64,000 nucleotides of DNA from Alistipes shahii WAL 8301. Lineage in GTDB: Bacteria; Bacteroidota; Bacteroidia; Bacteroidales; Rikenellaceae. The stretch is taken from NCBI RefSeq assembly GCF_025145845.1, contig NZ_CP102253.1:1922001-1986000 (forward strand), in the 5' to 3' direction. A model generated the notes under the pieces. It saw nothing but the letters and a program-made list of their open reading frames with translations. It ran no database searches and was not told the DNA's origin. Below are positions 1 to 8,716 of the stretch, one piece after another. The stretch's first letter is position 1. Every line of letters starts with the position of its first letter. The position numbers and the translations under genes were made by a program.

Positions 1-2368
1 CGCAGTCGTGAAGAAAATGCCGTCGCTCTCCGACGCCGCGAAAACCGACGTCGTGAGCTGGCTCGGCGCCCGCCACGCCGCATCGCAGGCCAACGCCGTG
101 ATCGCGGCCATTTCCTCGGCCGACGAGGAACTGGCCCTGGCCGCCATCCGCGCCGCCGGGAAAATCGGAGGACAGGAGGCGCTCAACGCGCTCGTCGCAC
201 AGCTCGGAGGCGCACATGCCAAAGAGGCCTCGGCAGCTCTCGCGGCATTCAACGGAAAGCCCAACGCAGCGTTCGTCGCAGCTCTCGACGGCACGCCCGC
301 CACGCAGGCCAACGCCCTGAAACTCGTGGCAAAAAGGCGCATCACCTCCGCAGCCGACAAGGTGTTCGCGCTGCTGAACTCCCCTGACAGGGAGGTGCGC
401 ACGGCAGCCTACGGCGCGCTGGCAGGCGTCACGACCCCCGCGGACTTCAACCGTCTGTGCGGCCTGCTGAACCAGGCGCAGGAGGACGACGTGAAGGCCC
501 TTCAGGCCGGATTGAAGAACGCACTGGCCAAAGAGTCCTCCGACATGCAGTACAAGATGGTGGCAGGGCAGATGGCCGCCGCCCCCGAAAAGGCCCGCTA
601 CTATCCCCTGCTGGCGCAGGCCGCCAGCAAAGAGGCGATCGACGCCCTGCTGGCCGCCGACGACCGCCAGGCCGCATTCGCGGCCCTGCTGACGGTTCAA
701 AACCCCGCGATGGTCGACGTGTTGTATGATCTCGCCCGGCAGAACCCCGCATGGACCGACGCCGCAATTTCGCGCTACACGGATTTCGTCTCGAAGTCGC
801 GCAATACGCCCATGCGCAAATACCAGCTATACCGCCGCGGACTGGAGGCGAAACCCTCGCCCAAGGTACAGAACAAACTGCTTAAAGCGCTCTCCAAAAC
901 CCCGGTATTCCCGGCGCTGACGCTCGCCATGAACTACATGGACGCACCCGCGACGGCCGAAACCGCCGCAATGGTCGTGAAGACCGTCGCTGCGAAGAAC
1001 CCCGCGCTGGGAGGAGAAACGGTAGCAGCAGCCCTGAAAAAGGCCCAGGAGGTATATGCCGGACTGGCCAAATCCGACGCCGACGCAGGTTACGCCGTCG
1101 ACGAGATCAAGGGACTCCTGGCCAAACTCCCCGCAGAGGGATACCTCCCGGTATCGCTCGAACCGAGCGGATGGGAAGCCGTGGTCGGCGATCCCGAGAC
1201 CCGCAAGGCGATGAAGGCCAAGGCGCTGGCGAAAGCGCAAACAGAGGCCCGGGCCGCGATGGCGAAGAACTGGATCGCAGAAAACGGCGTCCTGACCGGG
1301 GCCGCTGACGGAGGAACGATCGGATCGGCGAAAAATTACGAAAACTTCGAACTGATCCTCGACTGGAAGACCGAAGGCGAGGCCGCGATGGGCATCCGCT
1401 CGATCCCGCAGATCGCACTCGGAGGAAAGAACTCCGGAGCCTTGACGGGCAACATGCTCCACGACAACGCCGCACCCAAAGCGGCCGCGAACGGCCCGCA
1501 GGAGTGGAACACGATGCAGGTGAAGGTGGTCAGCGACCGCGTGACGGTCGTACTCAACGGCGTCACGACCGCCGAGAACGTAATCCTCGAAAACGCATGC
1601 AACCGGGAGATTCCCGCCTACGCAGAGGGACAGATCCTGCTCATCGCGGGAAATGCGCCCCTCAACGTCCGCGAAATGTACATCCGCGAACTGCCCGCCA
1701 CGCCGCGCTTCGAACTCTCGGAGGAAGAGGCTGCCGACGGCTTCGAGGTGCTCTTCGACGGTACGTCGATGCACAAGTGGACCGGGAACACCACCAACTA
1801 CGTCCCCGTCGACGGAACGATCTACGTGACGGCGCAGTACGGCGGATCGGGCAACCTCTACACCAAGAAGGAGTACGGAGATTTCGTCCTGCGATTCGAA
1901 TTCGCCTTCGACAGAGAGGGCGTCAACAACGGCATCGGCATACGCACCCCCATGGGCGTCGACGCCGCCTATCACGGCATGGAGATTCAGGTGCTCGACC
2001 ACGACGCTCCGATCTACAAGAACCTGCGCGTATACCAGCAGCACGGATCGGTCTACGGAATTATCCCGGCCAAACGCGTGAAATTCCCGCCCCTGGGAAC
2101 ATGGAACGTCGAGGAGATACGCGCCGTGGGAGACCGCATCACCGTGACGGTAAACGGCGAGGTGATTCTCGACGGAGACATCCGGCAGGCCTGCCAAGGC
2201 CACAACGTGGCCCCCGACGGCGGGAAAAACAACCCCTACACCGTGGACCACAAGAACCATCCCGGACTCTTCAACGCCTCGGGACACATCGGACTGCTCG
2301 GACACGGAGCCGGAATCAAGTTCCGAAACATACGAATCAAGGAACTGCCCGCCCCGAAAACGAAATAA
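1..2368 (+). CDS. HEAT-repeat protein with two DUF1080 (3-keto-disaccharide hydrolase-like) domains, 5' end cut by window
   Basis: The reading frame is open to the window edge, so the true start lies upstream; the first internal start codon is a GTG at 8. The first ~390 residues are Ala-rich helical repeats of HEAT type. Two LamG-like/DUF1080 beta-sandwich domains follow: a degenerate one at about 415-560 and a complete one at about 578-780, which begins FEVLFDGTSMHKWTG, contains GIGIRTP and ends near IRIKELP. The DUF1080 family (PF06439) is linked to 3-keto-glycoside cleavage and is often found beside glycan oxidoreductases. HEAT plus DUF1080 fusions occur in Bacteroidetes secreted proteins. 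The signal peptide, if any, is outside the window. A strong terminator follows the stop codon. Confidence 0.8.
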   Translation, partial: AVVKKMPSLSDAAKTDVVSWLGARHAASQANAVIAAISSADEELALAAIRAAGKIGGQEALNALVAQLGGAHAKEASAALAAFNGKPNAAFVAALDGTPATQANALKLVAKRRITSAADKVFALLNSPDREVRTAAYGALAGVTTPADFNRLCGLLNQAQEDDVKALQAGLKNALAKESSDMQYKMVAGQMAAAPEKARYYPLLAQAASKEAIDALLAADDRQAAFAALLTVQNPAMVDVLYDLARQNPAWTDAAISRYTDFVSKSRNTPMRKYQLYRRGLEAKPSPKVQNKLLKALSKTPVFPALTLAMNYMDAPATAETAAMVVKTVAAKNPALGGETVAAALKKAQEVYAGLAKSDADAGYAVDEIKGLLAKLPAEGYLPVSLEPSGWEAVVGDPETRKAMKAKALAKAQTEARAAMAKNWIAENGVLTGAADGGTIGSAKNYENFELILDWKTEGEAAMGIRSIPQIALGGKNSGALTGNMLHDNAAPKAAANGPQEWNTMQVKVVSDRVTVVLNGVTTAENVILENACNREIPAYAEGQILLIAGNAPLNVREMYIRELPATPRFELSEEEAADGFEVLFDGTSMHKWTGNTTNYVPVDGTIYVTAQYGGSGNLYTKKEYGDFVLRFEFAFDREGVNNGIGIRTPMGVDAAYHGMEIQVLDHDAPIYKNLRVYQQHGSVYGIIPAKRVKFPPLGTWNVEEIRAVGDRITVTVNGEVILDGDIRQACQGHNVAPDGGKNNPYTVDHKNHPGLFNASGHIGLLGHGAGIKFRNIRIKELPAPKTK

Positions 2369-2379
2369 CAAGGCCGCAG

Positions 2380-2408
2380 GAAAACCCGCCGCCGAACGGC
2401 GGGTTTTC
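2380..2408 (+). terminator. rho-independent terminator after the DUF1080 gene
   Basis: Arms of 12 bp (2380-2391 and 2397-2408) pair perfectly around the loop CCGAA. The 3' arm ends in TTTTC. It lies 12 bases after the stop codon. Confidence 0.8.
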
Positions 2409-2722
2409 CCGGCCCGGCAGCGGAAATTCACAAATTAACGCTATATTTGTTCCATAGAATATTTATCTACATTATGTAGCTTTCATGTCTTTGTAACGGG
2501 AACTTTGACAATTTGAAATGAAATACAAGGAAAATGGCCTTCAGAGTTGACAAATTATTACCTAAAATTTCTCATTGTATTGTTTGTCGGATATTTATGT
2601 TTAATTATATTTTGGATGCAAAAGTTTGGAACCCTTTTATCTTAATAAAATAAATCCTTCAATTTCTAAGTTACTATTGCAATAGCTTGTTGATTCAGCC
2701 ATTTTTTCTTCGATCGAATAAA
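2409..2722. other. AT-rich intergenic stretch, no gene seen
   Basis: Composition changes abruptly from GC-rich coding DNA to AT-rich sequence. There is an isolated -7-like TATATTTG at 2442-2449 and a 39-codon frame from an ATG at 2534, neither with support as a real unit. It leads directly into the 190-bp repeat. Confidence 0.5.
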
Positions 2723-2912
2723 ATTTGCCATCCCGAAAATTTTTCATATCTTGCAAGAGGTTATTTGACATGTGGTATTTTCGTGCAATTAACTGAAAAT
2801 AAATCGTTACCTTCTCGTTACCTATTCTCCATTAAAGCAATGTAACAACTCGATAAATCAAGTCGTTATATTGCTTTAATCCCGCACCGAATCATCGGTC
2901 TGCCGCTTTTTC
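2723..2912 (-). repeat. 190-bp dispersed repeat, copy 1 (inverted relative to copy 2)
   Basis: The reverse complement of this stretch aligns almost end to end with 31504-31694. Shared blocks include AAGCGG(C)AGACCGATGATTC, GGAT(T)AA, AATAGGTAACGA, TTGCAAGATA and GGCAAAT. The core is a 21-bp imperfect palindrome (2831-2851 against 2860-2880, 18 of 21 paired) around an 8-nt spacer GATAAATC. No ORF explains the conservation. It may be a recombination site, a conserved intergenic terminator or a nonautonomous element. Confidence 0.8.
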
Positions 2913-2954
2913 CTTATAGGTTGTGGCCGTGTTTTTGCACGTGCCGGTCGAGCC

Positions 2955-3947
2955 TCACCGCCGGATTCCTCCCCGCGAAAGCACCTCCTCGAAGTAGGCG
3001 ATGGTTTTTAGGAGACCGTCCCGCAGCTGGATTTTCGGCTCCCAGCCGCCGAGCATGTTGCGGGCGAGCGAGATGTCGGACTGCCGCTGCTGGGGATCGT
3101 CGGCGGGCAGGGGCAGGTGGACGATCTTCGATTTCGAACCCGTCAGGGAGATCACCTCGCGGGCCAGTTCGGCGATGGTGAATTCGTTCGGGTTGCCGAT
3201 GTTCACCGGACCGGTGAAGTCGTCGGGCGTGTCGTCCATCATGCGCACCATGACTTCGATCAGGTCGTCGATGTACTGGAACGGACGGCTCTGTCCGCCG
3301 TCGCCGTAGATCGTGATATTGTCGCCCCGCAGCGCCTGGACGATGAAATTCGAGACCACGCGGCCGTCGTTGATGTCCATTTTCGGACCGTAGGTGTTGA
3401 ATATGCGGATGATCTTCACGGGAATGCCGTGTTCGCGGTAGTAGCTCATAAAGAGCGACTCGGCGCAGCGTTTGCCCTCGTCGTAGCACGAGCGGATGCC
3501 CAGCGGGTTGACGTGGCCCCAGTAATCCTCGCGCTGGGGGTGGATCAGCGGGTCGCCGTAGACCTCCGAGGTCGAGGCCTGGAGGATTTTCGCCCGGTTG
3601 TATTTGGCCATGCCCAGCATGTTGATCGAGCCGATCACCGACGTCTGGGTGGTTTTGATCGGGTCGTGCTGGTAGTAGATCGGCGAAGCGGGGCAGGCGA
3701 GGTTGTAGATCTCCTCGATCTCGGCCATGTAGGGATAGACGATGTCGTGGCGGATGACCTCGAAATTGGGGTGCGACAACAAGTGTCGGATGTTGCTTTT
3801 GTGACCGGTGAAATAGTTGTCGATGCAGATGATGTCGTTACCTTCCGCGAGCAGCCTTTCGCACAGATGGGAGCCGATCGTATCGCTGGGCTGCATTCCC
3901 GAAGGGGTGATGTGCTTCAGCTGCTTCGCCAGCGAGAACGGCGTCAT
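2955..3947 (-). pseudogene. UDP-glucuronate decarboxylase / NAD-dependent epimerase, 5'-truncated
   Basis: From residue 24 (IGSHLCERLL, base 3878) to the end this is a standard UXS-type short-chain dehydrogenase that would convert UDP-glucuronate to UDP-xylose. It has STSEVYG, the catalytic Tyr-Lys pair in CYDEGKR, and NTYGP. The family normally begins with a GGAGFIGSH Rossmann loop for NAD binding. Here everything before IGSH is replaced by 23 unrelated residues encoded by 3879-3947, so the dinucleotide-binding glycine loop is missing and the protein is unlikely to bind NAD. The C-terminus is intact. The truncated end faces the equally truncated kinase on the opposite strand, which points to a deletion or a chimeric join rather than to simple decay. 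Confidence 0.75.
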
Positions 3948-3987
3948 GCTGCCCGCGCCGCCCGATTCGTTGCAGACGTGGAGACCC
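3879..3987. other. junction segment of unknown origin between two 5'-truncated genes
   Basis: UXS homology stops at 3878 on one side and kinase homology starts near 3988 on the other. The ~109 bases between belong to neither gene. They are open on the minus strand (reading SMTPFSLAKQLKHITPSG) and also in the kinase frame on the plus strand. I do not recognise either translation. Confidence 0.55.
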
Positions 3988-5421
3988 CGTGCGATCGACC
4001 TGATCCGTTCGCTTTATCCCCAGGTGGAGAACATCGCTCTGGTGACCGACAATACCTACGGCGGCATTTCGTTGCAGGCGCTCGTGCGCGCGGAGTGGGA
4101 GAACTACCCCGACCTGAATCTCGTGCTGGTGGACAGCCGCGAGGGGGAGGAGACGGCGTTCCGGACCTATGCGACGCTGCCGCCCCGTTCGGCCGTGATG
4201 CTCGGCACGTGGCGCGTGGGCAGCGACGGCGAATACTTCATGCAGCGGTCGCTGAACGACCTGGTGCAGAACAACCCCCGCGTTCCGGTCTTCTCGGTGA
4301 CCGGTACGGGCATCGGCGACACGGCGATCGGCGGTTACGTGCCCGAATACGAGAACGGCGCGGAGGTCATTGCGAACCAGATCCGGAAATATTACGACAC
4401 GGACGACATCGAAGACGCTCATTTCCATACGAGCAAAAGTCTCTATCTGTTCGATTCGCGCAAGCTCAAGGAGTGGAAAATCGCTGAATACGCCCTGCCC
4501 AAGGGCAGCGTCATCGAGGATACGATGGCGGCCAAGCTGTCGAAATACTCCCACTACATCGAACTGTTGGTGGCGGGCATCCTGCTGCTGGTGCTGCTGC
4601 TCTTCGTGACGTGGCTGCTGTTGCGCATGCGGCGGCTCAAGCTCACGCTTGAGGAGCGCGAGGGCCAGCTGGTCGTCGCCCGGGAGAAGGCCGAGGAGTC
4701 GGACATGCTCAAGTCGGCGTTCCTGGCCAACATGAGCCACGAAATCCGCACGCCGCTCAACGCCATCGTGGGCTTCTCTTCGCTGATGCAGAGCGAGGAG
4801 CTTTCGCAGGAGGAGCGCGCCGAGTACTGCGCCATCGTGGTCAGCAACTCCGAGATGCTGCTCACGCTGCTGAACGACATCCTCGACATTTCGTCGCTCG
4901 AGTGCGGCAAGATCAGGTTCAACTACGCTTCGGAGGATATCGTGCAGATTTGTCAGCACGTGATGATGACCACGGCCCATACGCGGCAGAGAGGGGTTGA
5001 GGGGCGTTTCGCGTGTCCCGTCGGATCGTTCATGCTCACCACCGACGCCCACCGTCTTTCGCAAATCCTGATCAACCTGCTGACCAACGCCGGCAAGTTC
5101 ACCTCCGAGGGCAGCATCACGCTGGGGGTGGAGATCGACGAGGAGCGGGGCGAGGTGCTTTTCTCGGTGGCCGACACCGGACCGGGCATTCCGCCCGACA
5201 AGCAGGATCTGGTTTTCAACCGCTTCGAGAAGCTCGACGGCAACAAGAAGAAGGGCACGGGGCTGGGCCTTGCCATCTGCCGCCAGATCGCCATGATCGT
5301 CGGGGGCCGCATCTGGGTCGATTCCGCTTACACGGGCGGCACGCGTTTCGTCTTCGCGCATCCCATCGGTATCGACCCCGGTGGAGAGAACCGCGAGGGG
5401 GGGGGGATTTCTACCCTCTGA
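3988..5421 (+). pseudogene. membrane sensor histidine kinase with periplasmic ABC-substrate-binding-like sensor, N-terminus missing
   Basis: Recognisable homology begins near AIDLIRSLYPQVENIALVTD, typical of the middle of an ABC_sub_bind-like sensor domain, so the signal peptide and first lobe are absent. A transmembrane helix lies at about 4555-4625. The HisKA box SHEIRTPLNAIVGF follows, with the phospho-accepting His codon at 4738-4740. The ATPase core then has LINLLTNAGKFT, DTGPGIP and GTGLGLAIC. No receiver domain follows. The frame runs upstream to an ATG at 3817, but that part is antisense to the UXS gene and is not a credible start. The last codons run through a G10 tract (5397-5406), so the C-terminal tail depends on tract length: a single-base loss would extend the protein by about 20 residues. 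Confidence 0.7.
5397..5406 (+). repeat. G10 homopolymer at the kinase 3' end
   Basis: Ten consecutive G, encoding Gly-Gly-Gly just before the stop in the present frame. Loss or gain of one base moves the stop codon. Confidence 0.85.
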
Positions 5422-5508
5422 ACAGCGCAAGTCCCTCTTTGTGAACGATGCCGGCCAGCTGGTCCCCGAAGGGAAATAAGACGCGGAGAAAGGCTCCTTC
5501 GCGCCGGA

Positions 5509-7618
5509 TCACCTCTTTTTCGTCCCCCATTTGGGCTTTATGCCGATGAAGAATTCGGCGTTCATGCGCGGCATGGGCCGGGAGAGCACCGAGAGGTACT
5601 CCTCGTTGAACAGGTTGTTGACCGTGCCTTTGAGCGTCAGGTCCGCCCACCGGAGCGAGAGACCCTTTTCGAGCGAGAGGTTGCTCATCAGATAGGGCGT
5701 AAGGCGTCCGGTGAGCGTGATGTCGTTGCTCGACATGGTGTAGCGTTCGCTGTAATAGCAGAACTGATAGAGCAGGCCCCAGCTGCGCCAGGAGAGCCTT
5801 CCGGTCGCCGTGGCCGAATATTCCGGTTCGTAGGGCAGCTGTTTGCCGACCGACCGGTCGGCCGGGGACATCGGCTCCCCCCTCGTTGATCGACGGCGCC
5901 CATGAGAAGGTGCCGTTCAGGTTGATTTTCAGTTCCCTGGTGAGCGATGCGGCCAGGTCGGCCCGGATCTCCACGCCGTAGGCGTGGACCTTTTTGATGT
6001 TCACCGGCGAGAAAAATCCCTTTGCCGTCGGCAGCCACAGAATCCAGTCGTCGATGTGCTGGTCGTACCACGACGCCGACCCCGACAGCGTGTACGCGCC
6101 CTCCTTTCCCACGGCGAACGACAGTCCGGCTTCGTAAGCGACGCCCTTTTCGCTGTTCAGGCCGGGGTTGCCGCCCGGCAGGAAGTAGAGGTCGTTGAGC
6201 GTCGGGAAGCGGTAGTTGCGCGAGACGGAGGCCTTCGCCACGACGTTGCCGCGCCTGGAAAGCAGGCAGTCGGCGAAGAAGGCAGGGATGACCGGCGACC
6301 AGGAGGTTCCGTACATGGCTTCGTGCACGACGACCGACAAGCCCAGCCGCTCCGTGGGACGCCACTTGGCCGACAGGGAGCCGTCGAGTTCGATGCGTCC
6401 CTTGTCATAGCCGACGACGGCCTTGTCGCCCTGCTGGCGGATGATGTTCTTGTCGGCGCTTTCGACGAAGTGCTGGTGTGCCGACAGCCCGGCCGTGAAG
6501 AGCCATTTGCCGCCGACGGAATACTCTCCGTCAGCCTGCCCGTAGAGGGTGTTGATCCTGCTCCGCGAACGGGTCATGGCCTCCAGGATGCCGTTGCCCT
6601 TGTCGCGCCGGTAGTCGTAGGCCGTCCACGAATGCACGTATCCGGCTTTCGCCGCCGCCTTCCAGTTCCGGCGGTAGTGGTCCCACGAGAGGACGCTGCG
6701 CAGGGTGTGTTCGCGCTGGCGGTTTTCGAACTGCGTGTCGTCGGCGTAGTCGGTCGTCAGCAGGGGCAGTTCCCGGTTGGAATTGATGTACCAGGCGTTC
6801 AGCCCGAAGCGGTCGCCTTTCCCGGTGTTGTAGTAGACCTCCTGCAACACGTGCACGTCGTCGAACGCGCCGCTCTTGTTGCGTTCGGTGGGATAGTACG
6901 ACCCGACGATGTTCATCTCGTCGTCGTAGATGTTCTCCTTCTTGTCGCGGTTGCGGTACTTGTAGTCGTTGGCCGAGGACTGGTAGACGGCGCGGGTTGA
7001 TACCTGCCAGCGCTCGTCGCCCCATGTCAGGCGCAGGAATTCGTCGAAAGTACGGAACATGCCGATGCCCTGGATATATTGCAGCCCGAATCCGTCGGCC
7101 GCCGCCGGCGCAGTCGAGAGCTTCACCAGTCCGCCCAGTCCGCCGCCCGTCTCGCTGACCGACGAGGTTCCGTGGAGCAGCGAGGCGTCGTCGATGAAAT
7201 AGGAGGGGATCATCGAAAAGTCGGTCATGCCCAGCATCGGGTTGTTGATGCGCATGCCGTTCCACGTCACCTGCGTATGCGACGGACCCGTGCCGCGGAA
7301 CGATACCGTGGAGAGGGTCGCGCGGCCGTACTGCTTGACGAAAACCGGTGTGTTGAACGTCAGCGCGTCGGCTATCGAGAGGGCGATGTTCTCCTTGAGG
7401 ATCGCCGAGTCGAGTTTCGTCTCCTCGACGCCGATGCTTTTCATCGGACGCCGGCCCCAGACCGGAACCTCCCGGATGGCGATGGCGCCTTTCCCGCGCC
7501 ACTCCCCCGCGCCGGCGTTCTGCGGGGTTTCCGGCACGTCGGACGGCGCCGGCTCGCCCTGCGCCCGCAGCAGCGCCGGAAACAGCAGCATCCAAAGAAA
7601 CAAGGCGGTTGTTTTCAT
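5509..7618 (-). pseudogene. BtuB-like TonB-dependent outer-membrane receptor with a one-base frameshift
   Basis: A cobalamin-type receptor: signal peptide MKTTALFLWMLLFPALLRAQ, plug domain with IADALTFNTPVFVKQYG and SFRGTG, then a beta-barrel. It is the last gene of the riboswitch operon, 9 bases after the BtuG-like gene. The main frame runs off into unrelated residues after INEGG. The true C-terminal 120 residues (PYEPEYSATATG through FIGIKPKWGTKKR, the usual terminal barrel strand) are in another frame at 5509-5871. The break coincides with a run of six C at 5877-5882. With five, the frame is continuous and gives a 702-residue protein, a normal size for this family. It could be an assembly error, a real mutation or slippage. 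Confidence 0.8.
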
Positions 7619-7627
7619 GCTCTCCGG

Positions 7628-8695
7628 TTATTTCCAGCAAAACGCTCCGGGCGCGACGCCCACGTGAAATTCGTCGACAGGCTCGCCCTTGGCCGTATAG
7701 CGGTAGACGACTCCCTGCTGCTGGTAGTCGACGGCGTCGGCAACGTACACGTCGCCGTTGGCCGGATCGACCGTCAGTCCGTAATATTTGGTCTCCCTGT
7801 ATTCGAGGAACGGGCGCACCGGAAGCTGCTCCCCGGCGACGGGCATGCGCCAGACGTCCCGGTCGATCCAGTAGAGCGTGTCGCGCGTGCCGTTGAGCTG
7901 CATCTCCGACGGGGAGTCCCCCTTCCGGAACCGGAACTGCTTCTCCACGGAGAACGTTTCGGCGTCGATGCGGTACAGCGACGGGGCTTCATATCCGTAG
8001 GGGCTGCCCTCGTAGCCGCCGTCGGTGACGGTCCACAGCTTGTTGTTCCGGTCCATCGCCAGCGACGCGGGCTGGATGCCGACGGTCAGCTGACCGACGA
8101 CCCGGTCGGTCTCGGTGTCGATTTTGAGGATACGGTTCTGGTAGGACCAGCAGTTCACGAAGACGTATTTGCCGTACTGCACCATCTGCTCCGTGGAGCC
8201 GGATTCTGCCGTCATGTCCGGGCACTCGATATATCCCGTGATTTCGTAGCGTTTGGGGTTGACGATGAAGATGCGGTTGTCCCAGATCTGCGTGACGTAG
8301 GCCTTTTCGTCCGAAACGAAATGGATGTACCGCGGCGAGGTGAGGTTGGTGATGCGTCCCACCTCGCGGAAGGTGTCGGGGTCGACGGCGAAAACGACAT
8401 GCGAATTGTTCACCGCGATCCATCCCACGCCGTTGTGCAGGGTCATCGACTGCGCCACGTCGCCCAGCTTGAAGGCGTTGGCCCGGTGGAAAACTTCGTT
8501 TTCGACGGTTTTCGTTTCCGGGTCGTAATACGACAGCGTGGCGTTTCCGTACTGGAACATGCCCTCGTTGACGATGAACAGCCCCCGTTCCGTCGCCGAG
8601 AAATCCTCCGTGCGGCCGTAGTCCCACTTCATGCAGCCGCCGAGGGCGGAGAGGCATAAAGCCGCGGGCAGAATCTGTCGTAAGAATCGTTTCAT
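7628..8695 (-). CDS. BtuG-like beta-propeller surface lipoprotein (YncE/DUF5074 family)
   Basis: Residues 1-21 form a lipoprotein signal with lipobox LGGC. The rest is a YncE-like seven-bladed propeller: repeats such as GLFIVNEGMFQYGNATLSYY, HVVFAVDPDTFREVGRI and RIFIVNPKRYEITGYI, typical of DUF5074. In Bacteroides, BtuG propellers sit on the cell surface on top of BtuB and bind cobalamin very tightly. Position between a B12 riboswitch and a BtuB-like receptor supports that role, which is inferred. The protein is 355 residues, matching the family. The start is preceded by a 21-base gap from the upstream gene, consistent with one transcript. Confidence 0.8.
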   Translation of the reverse strand: MKRFLRQILPAALCLSALGGCMKWDYGRTEDFSATERGLFIVNEGMFQYGNATLSYYDPETKTVENEVFHRANAFKLGDVAQSMTLHNGVGWIAVNNSHVVFAVDPDTFREVGRITNLTSPRYIHFVSDEKAYVTQIWDNRIFIVNPKRYEITGYIECPDMTAESGSTEQMVQYGKYVFVNCWSYQNRILKIDTETDRVVGQLTVGIQPASLAMDRNNKLWTVTDGGYEGSPYGYEAPSLYRIDAETFSVEKQFRFRKGDSPSEMQLNGTRDTLYWIDRDVWRMPVAGEQLPVRPFLEYRETKYYGLTVDPANGDVYVADAVDYQQQGVVYRYTAKGEPVDEFHVGVAPGAFCWK

Positions 8696-8716
8696 GCGTT
8701 GCGGTCGGGAATGGGG

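Noticed and set aside
827..2431. 534-codon minus-strand frame opposite the DUF1080 gene
   Set aside because: Antisense shadow; no start context or domain.
2442..2449. Isolated TATATTTG promoter-like box
   Set aside because: No -33 element and no gene downstream on that strand.
3838..5430. 530-codon minus-strand frame opposite the kinase
   Set aside because: Shadow of the kinase frame; its composition is His/Arg/Val-rich without recognisable motifs.
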